From contig NZ_BAAAEN010000002.1 of NCBI RefSeq assembly GCF_039523035.1, forward strand, positions 186,001 through 250,000: DNA of 64,000 nt, read 5' to 3'. Numbering within the stretch: the first letter of the stretch is position 1; the number at the start of each line of letters is the position of its first letter. Below are positions 43,221 to 51,637 of the stretch, in pieces. Source of the DNA: Pigmentiphaga daeguensis (GTDB taxonomy: Bacteria; Pseudomonadota; Gammaproteobacteria; Burkholderiales; Burkholderiaceae_B). The position numbers were made by a program, and so were the translations under genes. The notes below the pieces were generated by a model. The model did not search any database. It was given only the letters and a program-made list of their open reading frames with translations, and was not told the origin of the DNA.

Positions 43221-45122
43221 ATGACCACGAACATCGCCAACATCGCATTGACCGGATTGCGCGCCGCCCAGGCCGGGCTGGCCGTGACCGCCAACAACAT
43301 CTCCAACCAGGGGACGCCCGGGTACTCGCGCCAGCAGGTGATGCTGCAGTCGGCCATGTCGAACTTCAGCGGCGCCGGCTATTTCGGGCAGGGAGTGGAC
43401 GTCGTCACGGTCCAGCGCGCCTACAGCGATTTCCTGTCCAGCCAGGCCAGCCAGTCGGCATCGACGCTCAGCTATCTCTCCACCTATTCGGACCAGATGA
43501 GCGGCCTGATCAACCGGCTCGGGTCGGTGGACACCGGGATCAACCAGAGCCTGAACGCGCTGTATTCGGCCTTGGGCCGCTTCAGCCAGAATCCCGCCGA
43601 GACCGCGTCGCGGCAGGCCGCGCTGGCGGCGGCGCAGTCGACGGCGGCGCGTTTTCGCGCCATCAGCGAGGATCTCTCCACCCTGAGCCAGGGCATCGAC
43701 AACCAGGCCAGCGCCACGGTGGGACAGATCAACCAGCTGGTGCAGAGCATTGCCGCCTACAACGCCAAGATCGGCGACGCCTATGGCACCGGCCAGGGCC
43801 AGGCGCCCAACGGCCTCCTGGACCAGCGCGACGTGCTGGTGCGCGAGCTGGGCAGGCTGACGGGCATCACCACCAGCACCCAGGGCACGAGCATCAACGT
43901 CTATCTGACCAACGGCCAGCCGCTGGTCATGGAGCAGGTGGCCGCGCAGTTGCGGATCGACACCCGCGACCCGGCGTCGCCCACGGGTACCAGCCTGTCG
44001 CTGACCGTCGGCAGCCACACCATGCAGCTCAAGCAGGACGACATCGACGGCGGCCAATTGGGCGCACTGCTGCAATTCCGCGACAACGAGCTGGCCCAGG
44101 CCCAGTCCGAACTGGGGCGCCTGGCCATTGCCATGGCGGCGGCCTACAACCAGCAACAGCAATTCGGCATGGACAGCAACGGCCAGCCGGGCCAGGCCCT
44201 GTTCCGCATCGGCAACCCCGTTGCCGTGGGACAGCGCGGCAACACCGGCGATGCGCGGCTGGCGGTGGGCATCGCCGACACGCGCTCGCTGACCGGCAGC
44301 GACTATCAGCTGACCCGGGTGGGTAGCGAGTACGTCGTGACCCGGCTCGACGACGGTACCGAACTGGGCCCGTTCTCGTCGCTGCCGCAGAACGTGGACG
44401 GCCTGAGCATCGGCTTGGCCGACGGCGACCTGGCCGACGGGGACACCTTCACCATCAAGGTCGCCAGCCAGGCCGCGGCGGGCGTCGAAGTGACCCTGGC
44501 CGATCCCGGCAAGCTGGCCGCCGCCGCCCCCATGGGCCTGGTGACGGCGGACACCAATACCGGCACGGCGCAGGCGTCGCGCCTGCGCTCGGTCGAGTCG
44601 GGCAGCCCCGACTACGGCACTTCGGTCACCGTCCGCTTCACGTCCGCCACGGGCTACGAGCTGCTGGGCGAGGACGGCAGCGTCCTGTCGACGGGTTCCT
44701 TGCAGCCGCCGCAGCAGACCATTTCGTACAACGGCTGGGCCTTCGACGTGTCCGGCATCCCGGCCGCCGGGGACCGGATCACCGTCAAGGCCGACCCGGG
44801 GGCCCCCGCGGGCGACAACCGCAACGCGCTGGCCATGGCCGGGCTGGGGACCACCAAGATCGCCGGCGGCAGTACGCTGACCGATTCCTATGCCGGGCTC
44901 ATCTCCAGCGTCGGCACGCGCGCGGCTTCGCTGAACATCAGCAAGGCCGCGCAGCAGACCGCCTTCGACCAGGCGGTGGCCAGCGAACAGTCGCTGTCGG
45001 GCGTGAACCTGGACGAAGAAGGAGCCAACCTGCTGCGCTACCAGCAGGCCTATGCCGCCGCCGGCAAGGTGCTCGGCATGTCTTCCGAGCTCTTCGACCA
45101 GTTGCTCGCCGCCATCCATTAA
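43221..45122 (+). CDS. flgK: Hook-filament junction protein FlgK
   Basis: FlgK (HAP1) joins hook and filament. The ATG at 43221 gives 633 residues beginning TTNIANIALTGLRAAQAGLA; an in-frame ATG at 43182 has no family support. Diagnostic parts are NNISNQGTPGYSRQQVMLQS and the C-terminal GVNLDEEGANLLRYQQAYAA. The middle is a large variable surface region with repeated Asp/Gly-rich strands. It is exported with FlgN and followed by flgL after 20 nt. Confidence 0.96.
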   Translation: MTTNIANIALTGLRAAQAGLAVTANNISNQGTPGYSRQQVMLQSAMSNFSGAGYFGQGVDVVTVQRAYSDFLSSQASQSASTLSYLSTYSDQMSGLINRLGSVDTGINQSLNALYSALGRFSQNPAETASRQAALAAAQSTAARFRAISEDLSTLSQGIDNQASATVGQINQLVQSIAAYNAKIGDAYGTGQGQAPNGLLDQRDVLVRELGRLTGITTSTQGTSINVYLTNGQPLVMEQVAAQLRIDTRDPASPTGTSLSLTVGSHTMQLKQDDIDGGQLGALLQFRDNELAQAQSELGRLAIAMAAAYNQQQQFGMDSNGQPGQALFRIGNPVAVGQRGNTGDARLAVGIADTRSLTGSDYQLTRVGSEYVVTRLDDGTELGPFSSLPQNVDGLSIGLADGDLADGDTFTIKVASQAAAGVEVTLADPGKLAAAAPMGLVTADTNTGTAQASRLRSVESGSPDYGTSVTVRFTSATGYELLGEDGSVLSTGSLQPPQQTISYNGWAFDVSGIPAAGDRITVKADPGAPAGDNRNALAMAGLGTTKIAGGSTLTDSYAGLISSVGTRAASLNISKAAQQTAFDQAVASEQSLSGVNLDEEGANLLRYQQAYAAAGKVLGMSSELFDQLLAAIH

Positions 45123-45142
45123 CGATACGCCTACGGACCGCC

Positions 45143-46357
45143 ATGAGAGTCAGCACCAACCAGTTCTACGACAACAGCATCCGGGCCATCACCAGCCAGC
45201 AGAGCGCACTGCTGCAGGTCTCGCAGCAGCTCTCCGCCCAGCGCAAGCTGCTCAGTCCGTCCGACGATCCGGTCGCGGCCGGCCGCGAAGTGGCGCTGGA
45301 CGCCACGCTCAAGGCCAACGAACAGATGCTGAAGAACCAGGCGGACGCCAAGGGCCTGCTCGAGGGCACCGAGAACTATCTGGTGGAGGCGGGCGGCACC
45401 CTGCAACTGGCGCTGACCCGCGTCGTGCAGGCGGGCGGCGGCGGGCTGAACGAGGAAAACCGGCAATCCATCCTGGCCGATCTCAAAGAATTGCGCGACC
45501 AGCTGATGAGCGTGGCCAATACCCAGGACGAGAACGGCAACTACATCTTCGCCGGCTACAAGCGCGACAGCCAGCCTTTCGTGCGCAACGCCTCGGGCGT
45601 GGTCTACCAAGGCGATGCCGGCGTGCGCCAGAGCCAGATCGGCCCCAACCGCGTGATCGACGTCAGCTTCAGCGGCAATTACCTGTTCGGCGACATCCCC
45701 ACCGGCCGCAACGGATTGGATGTCGGCGCCGGCAGCGGCAATACCGGCAGCGCGACGCTGACCGCCAGCACGGTCACCGACCGCCAGGCCTGGTCGGCCG
45801 CGGCGGCCTACGGTCCGTACACCATCGAGTTCGGCGCCGACGGCGCCTATACCGTTTCGGACAAGGACGGGGCCGAGGTGGGCACCGGCACCCTGGGCGA
45901 GGACGGCCAGGCGATAGATATCGCCGGTGTGCAGATCGGCATCAGCGGCCGGCCGGCCGAAGGCGACACGCTGAGCTTCGGCCCGTCGCGTTCGCAAAGC
46001 GTATTCGATACGCTGGACCAGGCCATCGCCGCCCTGAGCCAGCCGGCTTCCGCGACCGAATCCGTCTCGCGGGCCAACGCGCTGTACGAGGTCAACCTGA
46101 ACCTGAACTCGGCCATGAACCGGCTGCTCGAGGCTCGCTCGTCCATCGGCAGCCGCCTGACCGAGATCGAGGCGGCCACCACCGCGGGCGAAACCCGCGG
46201 CGACCAGATCACCGGCGAGATCTCCCGCGTGGTGGGGTCCGACCTGGAGACCATGACGGAACTGACCGGCGAACTGGCCAAACGCACGTACACTGTGCAG
46301 GCCGCGCAGCAGACCTATACGCAGATCGCCCGGATGTCCATTTTCAATTTCCTGTAA
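45143..46357 (+). CDS. flgL: Hook-filament junction protein FlgL
   Basis: FlgL (HAP3) is the second junction protein. The flagellin-like N-terminus MRVSTNQFYDNSIRAITSQQ, the segment LLSPSDDPVAAGREVALDAT and the C-terminal RTYTVQAAQQTYTQIARMSI are typical. The length of 404 residues is normal. It shares the FliA-dependent transcript with flgK, which may continue into the receiver-ATPase gene 72 nt further on. Confidence 0.95.
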   Translation: MRVSTNQFYDNSIRAITSQQSALLQVSQQLSAQRKLLSPSDDPVAAGREVALDATLKANEQMLKNQADAKGLLEGTENYLVEAGGTLQLALTRVVQAGGGGLNEENRQSILADLKELRDQLMSVANTQDENGNYIFAGYKRDSQPFVRNASGVVYQGDAGVRQSQIGPNRVIDVSFSGNYLFGDIPTGRNGLDVGAGSGNTGSATLTASTVTDRQAWSAAAAYGPYTIEFGADGAYTVSDKDGAEVGTGTLGEDGQAIDIAGVQIGISGRPAEGDTLSFGPSRSQSVFDTLDQAIAALSQPASATESVSRANALYEVNLNLNSAMNRLLEARSSIGSRLTEIEAATTAGETRGDQITGEISRVVGSDLETMTELTGELAKRTYTVQAAQQTYTQIARMSIFNFL

Positions 46358-46429
46358 GCAGGCAGGATCCGGCGGCGGATGGACGCGATGGCGCTGCCGG
46401 CGCGTTCACCTGGCCACACCGGATGCTTC

Positions 46430-47329
46430 ATGTCGCAGGAACCGTTCAACATCCTCGTCGTCGACGACGAGCCGCTCAACCTGGAAATCATTTCCGAGCA
46501 CCTGTCCGATCCTCGCTATCGGCTCCGGTGCGTGCAGGACGGCATCCAGGCCTGGGACGTGCTGCAGGATCCGGGCATCGACCATGACCTGATCGTGCTC
46601 GACCGGATGATGCCGGGACTGGACGGCATCGAGCTCCTGACCCGCATACGCGCGGACCGCCGCCTGGCCGATGTCCCGGTCATCATGCAGACCGCGGCCG
46701 CGCGCCCCGCCGACGTGCTCGAGGGTATACACCGGGGCGCCTACTACTACCTGACCAAGCCGTACGAGCACGACATGCTGATCGCGGTCGTCAGCGCGGC
46801 CATCGAGTTCCGCGCGCGGCAGAAGGGCCTGCGCCGGCGCCTGTCCGACGTGCACGATGTGTTCGCCCACATGCGGCAGGCCAGCTTCGGCTTCGTGTCC
46901 CTGGCCGAGGCCCGGCAACTGGCCTTCTTCCTGGCCAAGCTGTGTCCCGCGCCCGAAGTGGCGGTAATAGGCCTGGCCGAACTGATGGTCAATGCGGTCG
47001 AACACGGCAACCTGGAAATCGGCTTCGCCGACAAGGGGCGCCTGAGCATGGAAGGCCGCTGGGCGGCGGAGATCCAGCGGCGGCTGTCCCTGGTCCCGTA
47101 CCGGGACCGCATCGCCAGCGTCAGCTTCGAACGCGAACCCGACCGCATCCGCTTCCGCGTCAGGGACCAGGGCCCCGGCTTCGACTGGCGAACCTACCTG
47201 GAAATCTCTCCCGACCGCGCCTTCGACATGCACGGCCGAGGCATCGCCATGGCCCGCGCCCTGACTTTCAAGGACCTGGCCTACACCGACGACGGCCGGG
47301 AGGCCATCGGAAGTATAGAAACCCCCTAG
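46430..47329 (+). CDS. Receiver domain fused to RsbW/SpoIIAB-like ATPase domain
   Basis: This 299-residue cytoplasmic protein has two parts. Residues 1-125 are a receiver (ILVVDDEPLN, phosphoacceptor Asp58 in LIVLDRMMPGLDG, Lys in YYLTKPYEH). Residues ~165-295 are a GHKL ATPase of the anti-sigma kinase type (AELMVNAVEHGNLEIG, FRVRDQGPGFDWRTYL, DMHGRGIAMARAL), with no HisKA domain. Such ATPases usually phosphorylate or bind an anti-sigma antagonist. No STAS-domain partner is encoded in the window. Its place behind flgL suggests a late-flagellar or motility-control role; that is inference. The ATG at 46430 is chosen because the receiver starts right after it. Confidence 0.82.
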   Translation: MSQEPFNILVVDDEPLNLEIISEHLSDPRYRLRCVQDGIQAWDVLQDPGIDHDLIVLDRMMPGLDGIELLTRIRADRRLADVPVIMQTAAARPADVLEGIHRGAYYYLTKPYEHDMLIAVVSAAIEFRARQKGLRRRLSDVHDVFAHMRQASFGFVSLAEARQLAFFLAKLCPAPEVAVIGLAELMVNAVEHGNLEIGFADKGRLSMEGRWAAEIQRRLSLVPYRDRIASVSFEREPDRIRFRVRDQGPGFDWRTYLEISPDRAFDMHGRGIAMARALTFKDLAYTDDGREAIGSIETP

Positions 47330-47337
47330 GGAAGCCC

Positions 47338-47565
47338 ACCCCCTACCCGCTACGCGGGCCCCCTCAAGGGGGCGATGCGGGTGGACCGGCGGAGCCGGAT
47401 CCACCGCATCCTGGGTCTAGTGGGGTTGTCTTGGGTTGTTGCACCGGTGCTATCGCTGGCTGCCAGCGATAGCAACTGTGCTTCAGTCCCAGATGGTTTC
47501 CCTAGACCCAGGAAACCGCGGATCTGGCTTTGCCAGTCCGCCGGTTTCGCCCCCTGGGGGGGCCT
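47338..47565. repeat. Interspersed palindromic repeat, copy 3 (full composite)
   Basis: Two hairpin cores face each other across a spacer. The A core (47374-47410) is in minus orientation and the B core (47512-47548) in plus orientation. The spacer between them holds a perfect 27-nt palindrome at 47448-47474 (13-bp arms TGCTATCGCTGGC around a single T). GC-rich tails with CCCCCTGGGGG flank the unit. It fills nearly the whole 236-nt gap between the receiver-ATPase gene and the NarL-type regulator, whose stop codon touches it at 47566. Confidence 0.9.
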
Positions 47566-48198
47566 CTACTCCACCAGTTTGTGTTTCAGCGCGTAGTGGG
47601 TCAGCTCGGCGTTGTTCTTGAGCTTCATCTTCTCGAGCAGGCGTGCGCGGTAGACCGAGACGGTCTTGGGCGAGAGGGAGATTTCCTCGGCGATCTGGGT
47701 CAGGGTGCGGCCCGAGGCGATCATCACCATGGTCTGGTATTCGCGGTCGGACAACAATTCGTGCGGCGGGCGCTCGTCGCCCTGGCTGAGGTGGGTGGCC
47801 AGTTGTTCGGCCAGTTCGGGCGTGATGTATTTCTTGCCGCGCGCGACGGTCCGGATGGCCTCGATCACGGTTTCGGGCGGGGAGTTCTTGTGCAGGTAGC
47901 CGGCCGCGCCGGCCTTGACGCTGCGTACCGCGTACTGGTCCTCGGGATACATGCTGAGCATGAGCACGGCGATGCGCGGCCAGCGTTCGCGCACCTGCTT
48001 GAGCCCTTCGAGCCCGTTCTTGCCGGGCATGGATATGTCCATCAGCACGACGTCGGCCTCGGTCTTGCGCAGCACGTCGAGCAGGTCGCCGCAATCGGCC
48101 GCTTCTCCGACCACCGATATGCCTTCCTCGGCCTGCGCGATCTGCCGCAGGCCGGAGCGCACGATGGCGTGGTCGTCGGCGAGCACCAGACGGATCAT
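47566..48198 (-). CDS. NarL/FixJ-family response regulator
   Basis: This is a 210-residue regulator with a receiver domain (phosphoacceptor Asp54 in VVLMDISMPGKNG) and a C-terminal LuxR-type helix-turn-helix (LSDREYQTMVMIASGRTLTQ, then LSPKTVSVYRARLLEKM). The ATG at 48198 overlaps the stop of its kinase as ATGA, so the two form a pair. The stop codon abuts repeat copy 3. The target genes are unknown; the position between flgL and cheR suggests a link to motility but could be chance. Confidence 0.92.
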   Translation of the reverse strand: MIRLVLADDHAIVRSGLRQIAQAEEGISVVGEAADCGDLLDVLRKTEADVVLMDISMPGKNGLEGLKQVRERWPRIAVLMLSMYPEDQYAVRSVKAGAAGYLHKNSPPETVIEAIRTVARGKKYITPELAEQLATHLSQGDERPPHELLSDREYQTMVMIASGRTLTQIAEEISLSPKTVSVYRARLLEKMKLKNNAELTHYALKHKLVE

Positions 48199-49817
48199 TC
48201 CTGGTCCTCCGGCTCGTGGTGGGGGGATTTTCCGCCAGGCAGGGAGAGCGTAGGGGGATTCAACGGGATCGAAATCATGAGTGTGGTTCCTCGGAAAGGC
48301 GGCGTGCCCGTCTGGGGCGCGCCGCCTATGTCCATCCAGCCGCCCAGGCCGTGGACGCGTTCCATCATGCCGCGCAGGCCGAACGACGTTCCCTTGCGCA
48401 GCGCGTCGGACGACAGGCCGATGCCGTTGTCGCGGACTTCCAGGCTGAGGGTGCTGTCGTCGGCGAAGAGGTCGACGTCCACGCGCGTGGCCTGCGCATG
48501 CTTGAACACGTTGGTCAGGGCTTCCTGGAAGATGCGGAAGACGGCGATGGATTGCTCCAGTTCGAGCGCCAGGTCGTCCTGGTTGGTGTGGACGTTGACG
48601 GTGATGCCCGTGTGCTGCGCGAAATCGCGCGCTTGCCACTCGATCGCGGCAACGATGCCGAAGTCGAGCACGGGCGGCCGCATGGCCCGGGCGATACGGG
48701 AGATGGCCTCGCCCAGCGAAGCGACCATCTGTTCGGCTTCGTCCAGCAACTGCGCCGTTTCCTTTTCGCGGGAGCGGCGGCGGGCCAGCGCGAGGTCGGC
48801 GCGTATCCGGGTGACCAGGGCGCCCAGATCGTCGTGGATCTCGCGCGCGAGTTCGGCCCGTTCGTTCTCCCGCACGCGCTCGGTGTGGCGGGAGAGTTCG
48901 CGCAGCTGGCTTTCGGAACGGCTGAGTTCCGCCTGCGCATGGGCCAGGTGAGTGACGTCGGACAGCGCGACCACGCATCCCGAAGGCGGAGAACCGCTGA
49001 GCGGACTGGCCGATACCAGCAACTCGCGCTTTTCGCCCCGGGTTTCTATGCTGAACGGCAGGCCGCGTACCTCGGAACCGTCCAGCGCCGGGGCGATCAG
49101 GGTCAGCAGCTTCCAGGTGTCGGGCTGCGAGGGCAGGGCGAACGAGCGGGACAGCGTGTCGGCCGAGCCCAGTCCGGTCAGGTCTTCGCAGGCCGGGCTC
49201 CACATGGTGACGGTACGCTCGCGCGAGATGGCGAACAGGGCGACCGGCGTGGCCGAGAAGACCGCGTTCAGCTGATCGTGGGCCGAGGCCAGCGCGGTTT
49301 CCGCCCGTTGCCGCTGGTCGCGGGTCTGCACTTCGCGCAGGCCGCGTTCCAGCGCGGGAGGGAGCCTGCGCAGGTTGTTCTTCATGACATAGTCGTCGGC
49401 GCCGGCCCGCATAGCCTCGACCGCGGTTTCCTCGCCGATGGCGCCGGACACGATGAGGAAGGGGCCGCGGAACCCGACTTCCTTGGCCACCTTCAGCGCG
49501 CGCAGGCCGCTGAAGGTCGGCAGGGAATGATCGCTGATGATGGCGTCCCAGGCTCGTTCGGCCAAGGCCTGCCGCATGGTCGTTTCGGTGTCCACGCACT
49601 GGGCCGTGACGTTCAGCCCCGCGTCGACCAGCACGGCGCGCATCAGCGTGAAGTCGGCGAGCGAGTCCTCGATGAAGAGGATGGCGAGTTGCGAGGCTTC
49701 GCGGGCGTCGGGGCCCAGCGCGGCCGGGGCCTGGCCGGGCGCGGCCGTCATGAAGCGAGGCAGGCCGGCCTGCGGGGGGCTGGCGTTCTGCACGGAGACG
49801 GGGCCGCGATTGAACAT
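48195..49817 (-). CDS. Hybrid sensor kinase: receiver-PAS-HisKA_3-ATPase
   Basis: This 540-residue soluble protein pairs with the NarL-type regulator it overlaps. An N-terminal receiver spans about residues 44-160 (Asp96 in IISDHSLPTFSG) and a PAS domain about 170-290 (LNAVFSATPVALFAISRERT). A HisKA_3 dimerisation domain carries His328 in ELAREIHDDLGALVTRIR. The ATPase domain has IFQEALTNVFKHAQAT and VRDNGIGLSSDAL. There is no membrane segment. The receiver at the front suggests that another kinase feeds into it. The ATG at 49817 is the first in frame. Confidence 0.9.
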   Translation of the reverse strand: MFNRGPVSVQNASPPQAGLPRFMTAAPGQAPAALGPDAREASQLAILFIEDSLADFTLMRAVLVDAGLNVTAQCVDTETTMRQALAERAWDAIISDHSLPTFSGLRALKVAKEVGFRGPFLIVSGAIGEETAVEAMRAGADDYVMKNNLRRLPPALERGLREVQTRDQRQRAETALASAHDQLNAVFSATPVALFAISRERTVTMWSPACEDLTGLGSADTLSRSFALPSQPDTWKLLTLIAPALDGSEVRGLPFSIETRGEKRELLVSASPLSGSPPSGCVVALSDVTHLAHAQAELSRSESQLRELSRHTERVRENERAELAREIHDDLGALVTRIRADLALARRRSREKETAQLLDEAEQMVASLGEAISRIARAMRPPVLDFGIVAAIEWQARDFAQHTGITVNVHTNQDDLALELEQSIAVFRIFQEALTNVFKHAQATRVDVDLFADDSTLSLEVRDNGIGLSSDALRKGTSFGLRGMMERVHGLGGWMDIGGAPQTGTPPFRGTTLMISIPLNPPTLSLPGGKSPHHEPEDQE

Positions 49818-49821
49818 TGCT

Positions 49822-49848
49822 TAATGAATCAGTAAGTGTTGCCGATAA
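49822..49848 (+). promoter_or_regulatory. Sigma-28 (FliA) promoter of cheR-cheB
   Basis: A perfect -10 box GCCGATAA (49841-49848) stands 11 nt after TAATGAAT, which matches five of eight -35 positions. It begins five bases from the divergent kinase start and ends 43 nt before the cheR GTG. Confidence 0.8.
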
Positions 49849-49891
49849 TCCCGTCAATGATAGCGTGGGGGCTTTTCCTTTAGGGCCAAGC

Positions 49892-50770
49892 GTGACTTCC
49901 AGAACCAGCCTCCTGGCCATGACCGACGCCATGCCGGGCACGGCCGACTCTCTCGTCGGCACCGAATTCGCCTTCAGCGGCCAGGATTTCGACCGGATAC
50001 GGACCCTGTTGCGGCAGCACACCGGCATTTCGCTGTCGGACGCCAAGCGCAGCATGGTCTACAGCCGGCTGGCCCGGCGGCTGCGCGCGACCGGCCGTCC
50101 GTCCTTCAGCGCCTACCTGGAGGGCCTGCGCGCCGGCGCGCCTGAATGGGAATACTTCGTCAACGCGCTGACCACGAATCTCACGTATTTCTACCGCGAG
50201 AACCACCATTTCCAGATCCTGGCCGCCTACCTGAAGCGGCTGGCCGCCGAGCGCCCGGGCCAGACCCTGCAACTCTGGTGCGCGGCCGCTTCCACGGGCG
50301 AAGAGGCCTGGACCCTGGCCATCACGGCCGCCGAGGTGTTCGGGACCCTGGCGCCGCCGGTGCGCATCCTGGCGACCGACCTGGACACCCATGTGCTGGC
50401 CACCGCGCGCCAGGCCGTGTACCGGCGGGATCAACTGGCCAAGGTGCCCGACCAGCAGGCGCGGCGCTACTTCATCGAGGAAGCCGAGGGCTTGTACGCC
50501 GTGCGGCCCGAACTGCGCGCGCTGGTGAATTTCCGCCAGTTGAACCTGCTGGATCCCGCCTGGCCGGTGCGCGGGCCGCTCGATGCGGTGTTCTGCCGCA
50601 ACGTCCTCATCTATTTCGACCGCCCCACGCAATTGCGGGTGGTCGAGCGCATGGCCGGGTTGATGCCGGCCGGAGCCCTGCTGTTCGTCGGGCATTCCGA
50701 AAGCTTTTCCCAGGGGCAGCAGCGCTTCGTGCTCCAGGGGCGTACCGTCTACGCCAGGCAGCCGGGCTGA
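49892..50770 (+). CDS. cheR: Chemotaxis receptor methyltransferase CheR
   Basis: CheR methylates glutamates on chemoreceptors using S-adenosylmethionine. The N-terminal helical domain (FDRIRTLLRQHTGISLSDAK, YSRLARRLRATGRPSFSAYL) is followed by the methyltransferase domain. There the SAM-binding segment LQLWCAAASTGEEAWTLAIT, the ATDLD motif and AVFCRNVLIYFDRPTQL are plain. The GTG at 49892 (AGGG six bases upstream, 292 residues) is preferred; ATG 49919 and an upstream TTG at 49817 are alternatives. It is followed by cheB after eight bases. Confidence 0.93.
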   Translation: MTSRTSLLAMTDAMPGTADSLVGTEFAFSGQDFDRIRTLLRQHTGISLSDAKRSMVYSRLARRLRATGRPSFSAYLEGLRAGAPEWEYFVNALTTNLTYFYRENHHFQILAAYLKRLAAERPGQTLQLWCAAASTGEEAWTLAITAAEVFGTLAPPVRILATDLDTHVLATARQAVYRRDQLAKVPDQQARRYFIEEAEGLYAVRPELRALVNFRQLNLLDPAWPVRGPLDAVFCRNVLIYFDRPTQLRVVERMAGLMPAGALLFVGHSESFSQGQQRFVLQGRTVYARQPG

Positions 50771-50778
50771 GCGCATCC

Positions 50779-51435
50779 ATGACCGACGAGCACCACCGGC
50801 CCGCCGACGGCCGCGCGCCTGCGCCGTCCCGATACGACCGCAGGCTGCTGGTCGCCATCGGCGCCTCGACGGGCGGCACCGAAGCGCTGCGCGACCTGCT
50901 GGAAGCGCTGCCCGCCGACCTGCCGCCCATCGTCATCACCCAGCACATGCCGCCCGGGTTCACGCGCAGCTTCGCCGAGCGCCTGGACAAGCACACGCCG
51001 CTGCGCGTCAAGGAAGCCGAGCACAACGAACGGCTGCATCCAGGGCACGTCTATGTGGCTCCCGGCCACGCGCACCTGGCGGTGCGGCCGCTGCCGCTGC
51101 TGGGCTATCACGCGCAGTTGTCCGAGGGCGAGCCGGTCAATCGCCACCGTCCCTCGGTCGAAGTCCTGTTCCTGTCGGCCGCCCGCGCGGCGGGGGCGTG
51201 CACCGTGGCCGTCATGCTGACCGGCATGGGCAAGGACGGCGCGCGGGCCATGCTGACGCTGCGCGAGGCCGGCGCCTACAACCTTGCCCAGGACGAAGCG
51301 TCGAGCGTGGTCTTCGGCATGCCCCGCGAAGCCATCGCCCTGGGCGCCGTCCACGAGATCGTCCCGCTGCCCCAGATGGCCCAGCGCCTGGTCATCGCCG
51401 TAGAAGCCAAGAACAAGGCCATCAATGGACCCTGA
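50779..51435 (+). CDS. cheB: CheB-type protein-glutamate methylesterase without receiver domain
   Basis: This 218-residue protein is the catalytic half of CheB only. The catalytic triad is visible: Ser30 in GASTGGTEA, His56 in VITQHMPPGF and Asp153 in LTGMGKDGA. Full CheB proteins have an N-terminal receiver that gates activity; here the ATG at 50779 directly precedes the esterase domain and the upstream frame is only cheR shadow. It removes methyl groups from receptors, paired with the adjacent CheR. Control by phosphorylation would have to come from elsewhere. Confidence 0.9.
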   Translation: MTDEHHRPADGRAPAPSRYDRRLLVAIGASTGGTEALRDLLEALPADLPPIVITQHMPPGFTRSFAERLDKHTPLRVKEAEHNERLHPGHVYVAPGHAHLAVRPLPLLGYHAQLSEGEPVNRHRPSVEVLFLSAARAAGACTVAVMLTGMGKDGARAMLTLREAGAYNLAQDEASSVVFGMPREAIALGAVHEIVPLPQMAQRLVIAVEAKNKAINGP

Positions 51436-51440
51436 AAAGC

Positions 51441-51464
51441 AAAACGGCCCCATAAGAGGCCGTT
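51441..51464 (-). terminator. Terminator between cheB and dapB
   Basis: AACGGCC and GGCCGTT form a 7-bp stem around an eight-base loop. Read on the minus strand the stem is followed by TTGCTTTT, so it mainly serves dapB transcription arriving from the right. On the plus strand it lies six bases after the cheB stop but has only a short T stretch. Confidence 0.75.
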
Positions 51465-51470
51465 CTAGCC

Positions 51471-51637
51471 GTTGCCAGGGCACAGCGGATCCGGCTTTGC
51501 CGGTCCGCCAGCACCGTTGAGGGGATGCGGCGCTCCGCCCCGAGACGTCCGCACCCAGACCCAGGATGCGGTGGATCCGGCTTTGCCGGTCCACCCGCAT
51601 CGCCCCCTGCGGGGCGCGCGTTAGCGCGTAGGGGGGG
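51471..51637. repeat. Interspersed palindromic repeat, copy 4 (C-type plus A-type unit)
   Basis: A C-type core (from about 51471; GGATCCGGC-TTT-GCCGGTCC centre with CAG/CTG-type outer arms, partly degenerate) is followed by a full A-type unit at 51557-51637 ending in seven G. The right-hand end overlaps the 3' end of dapB, whose stop codon lies inside the conserved GCGCG-TTA-GCGCG tail. Confidence 0.88.

Noticed and set aside
47374..47410. Reading the 37-nt cores as ordinary rho-independent terminators
   Set aside because: No T-run follows on either strand and several copies stand in front of start codons rather than after operons. Partial termination remains possible.
51471..51637. Possibility that the repeats are insertion sequences
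   Set aside because: They are at most about 250 bp, contain no open frame and show no terminal repeats with target duplications. They fit non-autonomous palindromic elements better.
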